The notes beneath the pieces were generated by a model. It worked only from the letters and a program-made list of their open reading frames with translations, had not been told where the DNA came from and searched no databases. From Fidelibacterota bacterium (GTDB lineage Bacteria; Fidelibacterota; Marinisomatia; Marinisomatales; TCS55): a DNA stretch of 11,964 bases. Location: the NCBI GenBank assembly GCA_002713385.1, contig PAWC01000020.1, forward strand, positions 1 to 11,964, read 5' to 3'. Both the position numbers and the translations under genes were made by a program. This document shows, in pieces, positions 1-7,389 of this stretch. The first letter of the stretch is position 1, and every line of letters begins with the position of its first letter.

Positions 1-612
1 TTGCGCCGCTTGTTCTGAATCGCGAATGGCCATAAATGCACGGCCGAGTTTGGATTTTACTATTCTTCTGGCAATAATGATAGCCAGAATAACAAACGTA
101 TAAATCATAAAATAATTATCCCAATCATTTTTTATGGTTATGCCAAATAATGATGCTTTAGACACTTGCAATCCGCCTGAACCTCCTGTCCATTCGCGAA
201 GTGCTATAATGAGACGTTTAACAATAAACCCAAATCCCATTGTAGTCAGCCCCAGGTACATACCTTCAATGCGCAATGCGGGAAAACCAATCACAAAACC
301 AAACAATCCCACAATAATGGGCGTAATAATTAACGAAAGCTCAAAAGGCAATCCTGCCTGGTCGACTAATATTGCAGATGTATAAGCACCAATGGCTAAA
401 AATGCAGCATGGCCCAAAGACATCAAGCCTGTAAAACCGCTCAATAGGTCCAAACCCACAGTGAGGATGATATAAATGCCAGCCATGTTCAAGATATACA
501 GGTAATATTTATAACTAAAGGTGGCGCTCTTAAGCAGAAATGGAAAAAGATAGACTGCAATAATTAAAATGGGAATCCACTTCAGGTTTTCATCTACATA
601 ACGGCCTTTCAT
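1..612 (-). CDS. livM: Branched-chain amino acid ABC transporter permease LivM (5' part; cut by left edge)
   Basis: This is one of the two inner-membrane permease subunits of a HAAT-type ABC importer (branched-chain amino acids, or related substrates such as urea or short-chain amides). The visible 204 codons encode an N-terminal hydrophobic segment (about residues 13-27), then the family signature GFTGLMSLGHAAFLAIGAY (59-77). Further membrane helices follow at about 91-110 and 165-181. The visible part ends in the cytoplasmic coupling-loop region KLGRAFMAIRDSE (188-200), which in this family contacts the ATPase. LivM proteins are usually 300-400 residues, so roughly the last third lies off the window. 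The ATG at 612 shares its A with the livH stop codon (TGATG), and a GAGG sits 5 nt upstream inside livH, indicating translational coupling. The ATPase genes livG and livF would be expected next, beyond the left edge. Family assignment is secure; the substrate is not determined. Confidence 0.93.
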   Translation of the reverse strand, partial: MKGRYVDENLKWIPILIIAVYLFPFLLKSATFSYKYYLYILNMAGIYIILTVGLDLLSGFTGLMSLGHAAFLAIGAYTSAILVDQAGLPFELSLIITPIIVGLFGFVIGFPALRIEGMYLGLTTMGFGFIVKRLIIALREWTGGSGGLQVSKASLFGITIKNDWDNYFMIYTFVILAIIIARRIVKSKLGRAFMAIRDSEQAAQ

Positions 613-1541
613 CAAACCCTCTTCACCTTTGCTATGCCAAATAAACCGTCAGGTCGTATCATCAGTACCGCAATTAAAACAATCCAAACGATAATATCAT
701 TAATCTCCTTTATCCATGCGAAATGGAATGAAAGTGTGCCCATGCTTACTGTTTCTATAATTCCCAGGATAATACCGCCTACAACCGCTCCGGGTATAGA
801 GCCGAAACCACCCAGGATTGCAGCCGGAAACGCTTTTAATCCCAGGAAGCTCATGGTTGTATCCAGCAGGGCCATGCGCGGCGCCAACAAAACACCACTG
901 ATTACACCGACAATTGCTGCAAATACCCACACCATGCGATATACCTGTTTTACCGGAATACCCATGAGCTGGGCTGCTTCAGAATCGGCCGAAGTGGCCT
1001 TCATGGCAATGCCCCAGCGGGTCTTATTGAAAAAGAAAAAGAACAATCCCATAAGTATGATGGCACAAATAATGATGGATAGATCCAATACAGATATAAC
1101 AATCCCTCCTGCTTTTATCGTGCTGTCACCAAAGGGAGAAACAGGAACCAGGCTTATAGGGCCAGCGATCATAGCTGTGAGGGAACGAAGAATAATAGCC
1201 AAACTGATGGTTGCCATGATGATTGAAAACACTGGTGCATCTTTTAATGGACGGTTGATGATATAATCCAAAATAATGCCGAATAAAACTGCGAAAAGAA
1301 TTGAACTTAAAAGTGCTGCCAGAAATACCCAGCCATTCAATCCACCAGCCATTCCGGTAAATTGAGTTACAAAAAAGAAATTTACGTACGCCCCGACCAT
1401 CATGATTTCACCCTGGGCAAAATTCACCACTTCAGTGGCTTTATAAATAAGTGTAAAACCCAACGCGATAAGAGCATAAATGCAGCCCAGAGCAATACCG
1501 CTGATGGATTCCTGGAGAAGTCCCGTCAGGAGGTCAGACAT
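612..1541 (-). CDS. livH: Branched-chain amino acid ABC transporter permease LivH
   Basis: This is the partner permease of LivM in a HAAT-family ABC importer of the inner membrane. The 309 residues are typical LivH length. Visible signatures are the N-terminal YALIALGFTLIYKATEVVNF (22-41) followed by AQGEIMMVGAY, the central stretch MATISLAIILRSL, the coupling loop RWGIAMKATSADSEAAQLMG, and the C-terminal LGGFGSIPGAVVGGIILG glycine-rich helix. An in-frame TGA lies four codons upstream of the ATG, so the start cannot be extended. No Shine-Dalgarno sequence precedes it; instead a TACAAT box ends 6 nt before the ATG, which would suit a leaderless transcript. It overlaps livM by one base. No periplasmic substrate-binding protein gene is visible upstream, where the type IX-type secreted protein lies instead. 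The substrate therefore remains open among branched-chain amino acids, urea and amides. Confidence 0.95.
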   Translation of the reverse strand: MSDLLTGLLQESISGIALGCIYALIALGFTLIYKATEVVNFAQGEIMMVGAYVNFFFVTQFTGMAGGLNGWVFLAALLSSILFAVLFGIILDYIINRPLKDAPVFSIIMATISLAIILRSLTAMIAGPISLVPVSPFGDSTIKAGGIVISVLDLSIIICAIILMGLFFFFFNKTRWGIAMKATSADSEAAQLMGIPVKQVYRMVWVFAAIVGVISGVLLAPRMALLDTTMSFLGLKAFPAAILGGFGSIPGAVVGGIILGIIETVSMGTLSFHFAWIKEINDIIVWIVLIAVLMIRPDGLFGIAKVKRV

Positions 1542-1547
1542 AGATAA

Positions 1548-1576
1548 ATTGTATCATGAATTGAATAGAATTTAAT
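1548..1576 (-). promoter_or_regulatory. Possible livHM promoter giving a leaderless mRNA
   Basis: On the minus strand a -10-like TACAAT (1553-1548) matches the sigma-70 consensus at 5 of 6 positions and ends 6 nt before the livH ATG. The predicted transcription start would therefore fall at or next to the start codon. The -35 candidate 17 bp upstream (ATTAAA) is poor. livH has no Shine-Dalgarno sequence, so a leaderless mRNA is consistent, but this is inference from one short box in AT-rich DNA. Confidence 0.25.
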
Positions 1577-1590
1577 GTGAAGAACTCTCC

Positions 1591-1618
1591 ATATAAAAGA
1601 AAAGGCAAACCAATGCCT
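1591..1618 (-). terminator. Weak Rho-independent-type terminator after the secreted-protein gene
   Basis: Read on the minus strand, AGGCA, a 6-nt loop (TTGGTT) and TGCCT form a 5-bp hairpin followed by the T-rich tail TTTCTTTTATAT. It lies 33 bp beyond the stop codon of the secreted-protein gene and upstream of livH, where a terminator is expected. The stem is short, so efficiency is uncertain. The same hairpin also has a run of seven T on the plus strand, but no plus-strand gene ends here. Confidence 0.4.
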
Positions 1619-1651
1619 ACCTTTTTTTATGCTCCACCTTTTGAAATCGAT

Positions 1652-3820
1652 TTATTTCAATAAGACAAGTTTTTTCACTGCATGGAAATTCCCAGTTGTA
1701 ATCTGATAAATATACAAGCCCGATGCTAATGAATTACCCGTATCATTTATACCGTTCCAGTGCACAGCATGGTATCCCGGCTGCATGTGTCTATTGACCA
1801 CTGTGGCTACTTGCTGACCAAGAATATTATAAATATCCAGTTTAACATGGGCTGCCTCCGGTAAATCAAAGCGAATGGTTGTGGTGGGATTAAATGGATT
1901 AGGATAATTTTGGTGAAGAGCAAAAGACGACGGAATTTGATTATCATCATTGATACCCAGGATGGTAAGGTCAAACAGTCGCTGCATGGCTAGTTCAGCC
2001 TGGTAATCAAGTCCCTCCAGGGTTTCAGCAGCCAAAATCAATGTGGTAAAATGGGCAGTATCTCCTGGAAAAAAATCATATAAATCCAGCATTTGCAGCG
2101 TGGCATAATCGGCCGGATCTATTTCATTCTCATCATCATTTTCCTGTTCTAAAATGGCCAAAAAATCATCCAGGTCTTCATCCATATCAATGGAAATATG
2201 TACTGGTTCATCCAACCATTGAGGCACTGTTGCAAAGCCTACATAGCCGGGGGATTGGTCATTATTACCGTCATCATCCATCATATAACTAATCTTTACC
2301 GGTATCATCACAGTTAAGAGCGGATGAGGCACTTCAATTGTCCTGACACCAGCTAAATCATCTTCTACATAATCTTCAGGACCACCTTCCGTATAGGCCA
2401 CGTCCCAATTCATAAAATAACCCATTCGCACATCATTCAATTCTGCATCGCTCCCATTGATTATTCTAGTTAAAACGACTGTAAAATTTTCATAACCGTG
2501 GGAAGCAATTACTTGTTCAGCAGTTATACCGGTTCCTACATCCGTCATCGACCTGTTAATGAATTCTATTTCATTTTCAACAAAAGTATATATACCATCA
2601 TTTTCAGGTATCCAGTGATCGTCAATAAATCCTCCCAACAAAATATTACCATCTTCATAAGCCAATGTAATCATACCGCCATATGACAGATATTGTCTTA
2701 CAGCATCACTGGCCACCGGCCATTGTCCAGCAAAATGACGACCATCATTTGTCCAGAAAAAACGGAAATTACCATAATAATTGATTAAACCATCCAAAGG
2801 CTGATCTTCAAAATCAAAATTGATTTCAACTTCATTCGAGTCTATATATATATCTTCACACAGTTCATCTTCCACCACCCAGTAATAGGCACAAACCTCA
2901 TATTCGCCATTGGTGACACCCATTTCATAGTAGCCATCTTCATCGGTGTAAGTCTCAAAATAGTCACCAGTCCAGACATTTTCTGCCTTGACTGTAATGC
3001 CACTTATCTGCTCTCCCTCATAAGTTACTTCTCCATAAATGGAACCATCGTAAGTGATAGCCTGTAGAACGAGATTAATTTCCAGGGAATCACCCGAATT
3101 AACAACGATACTATCCACCAAACCGACTAGCTCTTCATCTGAATCTTCAGCATCATAGATGCCAAGGACCCAATAAGGCCATTGTTCGCCAAGACTAATT
3201 ACATCTAATCCATAGAATCCGTTGATATCTGTCAAATAGTCAAAGATCAATTCTTCTTCAAAACTGAAAGCCACTGCAGCCACCCATGCTGCATGTAAGG
3301 GTGTTCCACCTGTATCGGTCACTGTACCGTAGATATCGCCATCGAATATTAGTGCCGGGGTAAAAATATCCACCTCTACAGTATCATCATCCACATCCAC
3401 ATCTAAGGTATAACCGGTAATATGGAAATCATCAAAGGGCAAAGCCAACATTTTAAATGTGCTATTCAAAACGTATAAACTGTAATACCCGCTGTCATTA
3501 GTCACCGTTGAAAACTGGTTTTCATTCATTGTATCGATAGCGACGACCTGGGCTGAAACACCATTATCTGTCTGGTCATACACTCGGCCGACAAGGAGAC
3601 CATTATTCTCAATTCGGTGGCTCGGCTGGGAATAAAGATCAATATTTTCAAGAATTCTGTTTTTGATGTTTACTGTTTTTTTGACGGATCGAACCTGTTC
3701 TTTGGTTGGAAAATGTCTACCGCTGGGGTCTTGCTTTGAAGAAAATTTGGTGAATTTTAAATCCGGTTGATTACCGAATATTATAGATGATAATATCATT
3801 AATATGATCAGTCTTTTCAT
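1652..3820 (-). CDS. Secreted multi-domain protein with three carboxypeptidase-regulatory-like modules and a type IX-style C-terminal sorting domain
   Basis: This is a 722-residue protein predicted to be exported by Sec (signal peptide MKRLIILMILSSIIFG, 1-16) and then secreted or anchored through a Por/type IX-like system. Three successive beta-sandwich modules of the CarboxypepD_reg / Cna-B-like type are visible at about 74-157, 158-255 and 256-338. Each opens with a G-x-[VIY]-x-G-x-V strand and contains a D-x-[DN]-GYY or INGFY turn. Residues 340-620 form a highly acidic region with clusters such as DVDVDDD-like runs, MDDDGNND and NDDENEID; I do not recognise this region. The C-terminal domain (about 632-722) carries QNYPNPFNPTTTIRFDLP and ends ASGLYIYQ...KKLVLLK, the canonical FCB-group sorting and FlgD-like fold. 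No catalytic motif was found, so a structural, adhesive or ligand-binding role is likely. The ATG has a weak ribosome-binding site. It lies 71 bp after the pterin dehydratase gene with no visible terminator between, so read-through is possible. Confidence 0.85.
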   Translation of the reverse strand: MKRLIILMILSSIIFGNQPDLKFTKFSSKQDPSGRHFPTKEQVRSVKKTVNIKNRILENIDLYSQPSHRIENNGLLVGRVYDQTDNGVSAQVVAIDTMNENQFSTVTNDSGYYSLYVLNSTFKMLALPFDDFHITGYTLDVDVDDDTVEVDIFTPALIFDGDIYGTVTDTGGTPLHAAWVAAVAFSFEEELIFDYLTDINGFYGLDVISLGEQWPYWVLGIYDAEDSDEELVGLVDSIVVNSGDSLEINLVLQAITYDGSIYGEVTYEGEQISGITVKAENVWTGDYFETYTDEDGYYEMGVTNGEYEVCAYYWVVEDELCEDIYIDSNEVEINFDFEDQPLDGLINYYGNFRFFWTNDGRHFAGQWPVASDAVRQYLSYGGMITLAYEDGNILLGGFIDDHWIPENDGIYTFVENEIEFINRSMTDVGTGITAEQVIASHGYENFTVVLTRIINGSDAELNDVRMGYFMNWDVAYTEGGPEDYVEDDLAGVRTIEVPHPLLTVMIPVKISYMMDDDGNNDQSPGYVGFATVPQWLDEPVHISIDMDEDLDDFLAILEQENDDENEIDPADYATLQMLDLYDFFPGDTAHFTTLILAAETLEGLDYQAELAMQRLFDLTILGINDDNQIPSSFALHQNYPNPFNPTTTIRFDLPEAAHVKLDIYNILGQQVATVVNRHMQPGYHAVHWNGINDTGNSLASGLYIYQITTGNFHAVKKLVLLK

Positions 3821-3842
3821 GGTGATCTAATGAATGTGCTGC

Positions 3843-3871
3843 AATTTACTTGATCATCAATTTAATCACAA
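3843..3871 (-). promoter_or_regulatory. Candidate promoter for the secreted-protein gene
   Basis: On the minus strand TTGTGA (3871-3866, 4 of 6 matches to TTGACA) is separated by exactly 17 bp from TAAATT (3848-3843, 4 of 6 matches to TATAAT). A transcript would begin about 15 nt upstream of the ATG at 3820. It falls in the 71-bp gap after the pterin dehydratase gene, so the secreted-protein gene may have its own promoter. Chance matches are common in DNA of this composition. Confidence 0.3.
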
Positions 3872-3891
3872 CCTGAGCTTAAATTTGGATT

Positions 3892-4173
3892 TTAACCTAA
3901 TAATCGCTCAACTTCTTTAGCCATGGTAATATCATTTGCAGTAATGCCTCCTGAATCGTGCGTTGTAAAAGTTACACCAACCTTGCACCAGCCAACAGTC
4001 AGATCGGGATGATGATTATGTTTTTCAGCTTTATCAGCTAATTGTTTTACAAAGTTTATTCCATCCAAATATGAATCAAATGTCAAATCCTTGTGCAAAG
4101 TATCATTTGTAAAAGACCAGCCTGGAAGATCAATTAATTGCTCATTGATTTGGTTTAAGTTGAGTTTTTGCAT
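3892..4173 (-). CDS. phhB: Pterin-4a-carbinolamine dehydratase (PCD/DCoH family)
   Basis: This cytoplasmic enzyme of 93 residues dehydrates 4a-hydroxytetrahydrobiopterin (or an equivalent pterin) to the quinonoid dihydropterin, recycling the cofactor of aromatic amino acid hydroxylases. The catalytic signature is complete: E50-K-H-N-H54-H55-P56-D57, W62, and T-T-H72-D-S-G-G-I-T followed by D81. The three histidines correspond to the catalytic His61, His62 and His79 of rat DCoH. Length is normal for the family. The ATG at 4173 lies inside the end of the MATE gene (32-bp overlap) and is supported by an AGGAG six bases upstream. No phenylalanine hydroxylase (phhA) is in the window, so the partner hydroxylase is off-window or absent. 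Stand-alone PCDs of this kind have also been linked to pterin or molybdopterin metabolism. The family call is firm; the physiological role is open. Confidence 0.93.
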   Translation of the reverse strand: MQKLNLNQINEQLIDLPGWSFTNDTLHKDLTFDSYLDGINFVKQLADKAEKHNHHPDLTVGWCKVGVTFTTHDSGGITANDITMAKEVERLLG

Positions 4174-5545
4174 GTTGAACTCCTGTTGGTTGAACTGAAT
4201 ATTTTTTTAATGCCCACATAACCCATCCAACAGCAACCACGAAAGCGACTGCTGTTGAAATCATCATTGAATACCAGATCCATTCCAAAGGGCGGTCCTG
4301 AACAAAGATAAAAAAGATTGCCAGGGGTGATGATATCAACAAAACACGGATCAATGTAATCACCAACAATGGCATTCCTAAACCAAATCCTTGCAGGATG
4401 CGGCCACAAGGCAGTGCAATTGCGACAAAGGGATACACAAAAGCCATGAGCCTTAAATAGGTAACTGCTGTTTCCTGGATATATGGAATATCTGTGAAGA
4501 GCAAGACTAGTTTTGGCGCAGTAAAATACACAAGCGCCGACGTAACTACAGCGATCATAAAGGAACGGCTCAACCCATAATAAATAATGTGTTTTACCTT
4601 GTCCATCCTTGCGGAGCCAAAAAACATACCCACTAATGTTGTCAGCGTGTAAGAAATAGACAGGATGGGCAGAAAAATGACCATATCAATGCGGCCGCTG
4701 ATCTGATAAGCGGCAACGGCATCCGTTGAAAAATGTATGAGAATGCGGTTGAAAACGAGTTGTCCAAAGGACATGATAATCATGGACATAGACGCTGGTA
4801 ATCCAACTTTTATGATATCCTTTGTAATATACGAAGATGGTGAAAAATCCTTAAGGCGAAATGTGATATAGGAATGTTCTTTAAAGAATAGCATATAAAT
4901 GAAAATGGTGAATACTGTAATCTGGCTGATAGCCGTGGCCCAGGCAGCTCCGGCAACCCCTAGTCCCAGCGTAAAAATGAAAATGGGATCCAAAATAATA
5001 TTAAGCACCGTTCCCAACGCTGCTACGGTCATGGGGAATTTTGTATCTCCCTCACCTACAAGTATGGAACGAAAAAAGGCAGATAAAACCATGAAAGGCA
5101 AACCGATACAAATAACGCGTAAATATGACCAGCTCGAATCGATTACCGACTCTGTTGCGCCGATTCCTAGAAGTATATCCCGCCCATAAATGGCACCGAG
5201 TGTGGTTATTACAATACTGATCCCGACCCCCATTACAACTGCATGCTCAGCGCTGTTATCAGCATTAATCTTATCGTTTGCACCAATAAATCGAGCAATG
5301 GAAGCGGTGACACCCGCACCGAGACCCATGGTCAAACCTAAAACAAAAAAGAACAGCGGCATATTAAAGGCTATTGCGGCAATGGCCTCTCCTCCCAGTC
5401 GGCCGATAAATATCATATCAACAATCGTGTATAATGTCTGGATACCCATCCCGGCCATAACCGGCCATGCAAGTTTCCAAAGCCCTTTTTCAGGACTTTC
5501 TAAAAATTCATTCAGGCGGGAAGATTTTTTATCTACTGATGTCAA
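4142..5545 (-). CDS. MATE-family (NorM/DinF-like) multidrug or metabolite efflux transporter
   Basis: This is an inner-membrane cation-coupled exporter of 467 residues, the usual length, with about twelve hydrophobic helices arranged as two MatE halves. Typical features are LWKLAWPVMAGMGIQTLYT (22-40) followed by a DMIFIGRLG stretch in helix 1. Further on are LGAGVTASIARFIGAND at the end of helix 2, and the second-half start IKVGLPASMSMIIMSFGQ. The start codon is unusual. The reading frame is closed by TAA immediately before a TTG at 5545, and the first internal ATG is codon 30, inside helix 1. TTG is therefore the only reasonable start although no Shine-Dalgarno sequence is visible. The preceding SLC13 gene ends only 10 bp upstream, so translation is probably coupled. 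The last codons overlap the pterin dehydratase start. Substrate cannot be read from the sequence; drugs, organic cations or a cell metabolite are all possible. Confidence 0.93.
   Translation of the reverse strand: MTSVDKKSSRLNEFLESPEKGLWKLAWPVMAGMGIQTLYTIVDMIFIGRLGGEAIAAIAFNMPLFFFVLGLTMGLGAGVTASIARFIGANDKINADNSAEHAVVMGVGISIVITTLGAIYGRDILLGIGATESVIDSSWSYLRVICIGLPFMVLSAFFRSILVGEGDTKFPMTVAALGTVLNIILDPIFIFTLGLGVAGAAWATAISQITVFTIFIYMLFFKEHSYITFRLKDFSPSSYITKDIIKVGLPASMSMIIMSFGQLVFNRILIHFSTDAVAAYQISGRIDMVIFLPILSISYTLTTLVGMFFGSARMDKVKHIIYYGLSRSFMIAVVTSALVYFTAPKLVLLFTDIPYIQETAVTYLRLMAFVYPFVAIALPCGRILQGFGLGMPLLVITLIRVLLISSPLAIFFIFVQDRPLEWIWYSMMISTAVAFVVAVGWVMWALKKYSVQPTGVQHAKTQLKPNQ
4180..4184 (-). promoter_or_regulatory. 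Shine-Dalgarno AGGAG for the pterin dehydratase gene, inside the MATE gene
   Basis: The minus-strand AGGAG lies 6 nt before the ATG at 4173. It fixes the start of the dehydratase within the upstream coding region and argues that the 32-bp overlap is real and allows coupled translation. Confidence 0.75.
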
Positions 5546-5555
5546 TTAGTAATTT

Positions 5556-7361
5556 CTAATTAACTGCTGTAAAAGGCCACAGCACAGGAATTAAAAATGT
5601 AGCCATTATCCATAAAGAGATTGCCAAGGGAAGGCCCACTTTAACATAATCAGAAAATTTATATCCACCGGGGCCATAAACCATGAGATTGGTTTGATAA
5701 CCAATGGGTGTAATAAATGATGCCGATGCGGCAAAACAAACTGAGAATATGAAAGGCTTCGGATCCAGTCCTATTTGCATGGCAGCAGAAATAGCAATGG
5801 GTGTCATAATGATAGCTGTGGCTGCATTTGATGCCATTTCTGTGAGAATCATCGTCATCAGATAAATCAAAGACACCATTACAACAGGGCGCAAAGCGGG
5901 ATCAAATTGTTCGACTAAATTATTCATAGCAGTCGCTAACCATTCTGATGTACCGCTCTTTTGAATCACAATTCCAATGGGAATCAAGGCGGCGATTAAA
6001 ACAATCACTTGCCAGTTAATGGTTTGATAGGCTTCGTTCGTAGAAATAACTCGCAGGACCAAGAGTATAATCATGCCTACCAGAGCCCCTTTTAGTATGG
6101 GTACCAAGCCCAGAGCTGCCAGGAAAACAGCACTGATTATTACAACCAGACTCACCCACCAGAAACGGTTTTTTTGCAGCGTTGCTTCAATTTCTCCCAA
6201 AACAATAAAATTCCCTGTCTCTGACAATTCTTTTATTTTATCCCGCGGACCGTACACCAATAATGTATCAAAAGCCCGCAGCATAACATGAGCTATTTTT
6301 CTGCGCAGTATGGCTCCTTCACGACGGATAGCCAGGATAAAACTACCGAAACGACGGCGAAAGTTGATTTCCATCAGGCTTTTACCTACCAGTTCAGATT
6401 GCTGGGTTAATAAGCATTCTACTAATGTATTATCATCATGGATAAGTTCAGCCTGGGTTAATTTTTCATCTGTAAGCATGGTGACTTTTTCTACTTCTTT
6501 CATGCGTAAAAAATTTTCCAATGATCCCCGTACAAATAACACATCTCCCGGATGTATAATTGTATTGCGGATATTTTTACTGATAACCATACCTTCCCGA
6601 ATAATATCCAAAACAGTAATATCATAATTTTTATTTATACTCCGTTCCATGAATGTGCGCCCAACCATTGGCGATTCTTCAGCCACTTTTAATTCTGTTA
6701 AATAACCACCCATATGATAGCTCTGTGTCAAACTGGATGTGACCGTCCGTGACGGCAGGATAAATGGCACTGCAAAGATGATATACAAAAGACCGATTAG
6801 TAAAATGAATATTCCATAGCGGGAAAATTCAAACATACCCAGCGGCTCCGCCATTGTGGTGTTGACATAAATGGAATTAACCAGCAGATTTGTTGATGTC
6901 CCCACTAGTGTCAGCGTACCTCCCATAATGGCAATATAACTCAAGGGAATAAGCAGTTTTGACGGACTTAAATTATATTTTTGTGCTAATCGAATTGTTA
7001 TGGGAATGAAAATGGCAACAATGGCCGTGTTATTTACAAAAGCGGAGGCAAAAGCAACTGTAATGAGAAAAACAGTCAGTCCCAACAGTTTGGAGCGTTC
7101 GGTTAATTTATTCAAACGTACAACACCATATTCCAATATTCCGGATTTCTGCAACGCATGGCTCAAAATGAACAAGACGGCTATAGTGATCACTGCTTGA
7201 TTCGAAAAACCACTGATGGCTTCTTCAAGTGTCAAATTACCGATTACAAGAAAAATGATCAGGACCACTAGTGCGGTAACATCAAGGGGGAAGATCTCTT
7301 TAACAAAGAGTACAAACATTAGGGTTATAATACCCAGGACGATGGCGATATCGGGTGTCAT
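5556..7361 (-). CDS. SLC13/DASS-family anion transporter with two central RCK_C (TrkA-C) domains
   Basis: This is an inner-membrane transporter of the ion-transporter superfamily, 601 residues. It has an N-terminal membrane half (about 1-203), a cytoplasmic insert with two RCK_C/TrkA-C domains (about 218-290 and 307-385), and a C-terminal membrane half (about 400-598). The paired sodium- and substrate-binding signatures are present in both halves: VNNT (109-112) with GTSTN (154-158), and ASNAAT (510-515) with TPIGYQTN (551-558). This architecture is known from bacterial and algal sulfate transporters (SAC1/SLT type) and from uncharacterised dicarboxylate-type permeases, so the substrate may be sulfate, a dicarboxylate or another anion. 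The RCK_C domains are thought to sense ligands; in other proteins some bind cyclic di-AMP. The ATG at 7361 lacks a clear Shine-Dalgarno sequence. The gene follows the HD-GYP gene by 28 bp and precedes the MATE gene by 10 bp. Confidence 0.92.
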   Translation of the reverse strand: MTPDIAIVLGIITLMFVLFVKEIFPLDVTALVVLIIFLVIGNLTLEEAISGFSNQAVITIAVLFILSHALQKSGILEYGVVRLNKLTERSKLLGLTVFLITVAFASAFVNNTAIVAIFIPITIRLAQKYNLSPSKLLIPLSYIAIMGGTLTLVGTSTNLLVNSIYVNTTMAEPLGMFEFSRYGIFILLIGLLYIIFAVPFILPSRTVTSSLTQSYHMGGYLTELKVAEESPMVGRTFMERSINKNYDITVLDIIREGMVISKNIRNTIIHPGDVLFVRGSLENFLRMKEVEKVTMLTDEKLTQAELIHDDNTLVECLLTQQSELVGKSLMEINFRRRFGSFILAIRREGAILRRKIAHVMLRAFDTLLVYGPRDKIKELSETGNFIVLGEIEATLQKNRFWWVSLVVIISAVFLAALGLVPILKGALVGMIILLVLRVISTNEAYQTINWQVIVLIAALIPIGIVIQKSGTSEWLATAMNNLVEQFDPALRPVVMVSLIYLMTMILTEMASNAATAIIMTPIAISAAMQIGLDPKPFIFSVCFAASASFITPIGYQTNLMVYGPGGYKFSDYVKVGLPLAISLWIMATFLIPVLWPFTAVN

Positions 7362-7389
7362 AAATTCTGTTATTGTTGGATAGAGTTAA

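Noticed and set aside
634-1266. Long plus-strand open frame of 210 codons opposite livH
   Set aside because: It is antisense to a well-supported permease gene, its translation is low-complexity and matches no family, and it has no plausible ribosome-binding site. It is a shadow of the hydrophobic codon pattern of livH.
1603-1627. Plus-strand terminator (AGGCA/TGCCT hairpin followed by CCTTTTTTT)
   Set aside because: No plus-strand gene ends here. The same hairpin fits the end of the minus-strand secreted-protein gene better.
4899-5549. Two adjacent plus-strand open frames opposite the MATE gene
   Set aside because: They are antisense shadows of a clear MATE protein; the translations are proline- and serine-rich with no domain or signal.
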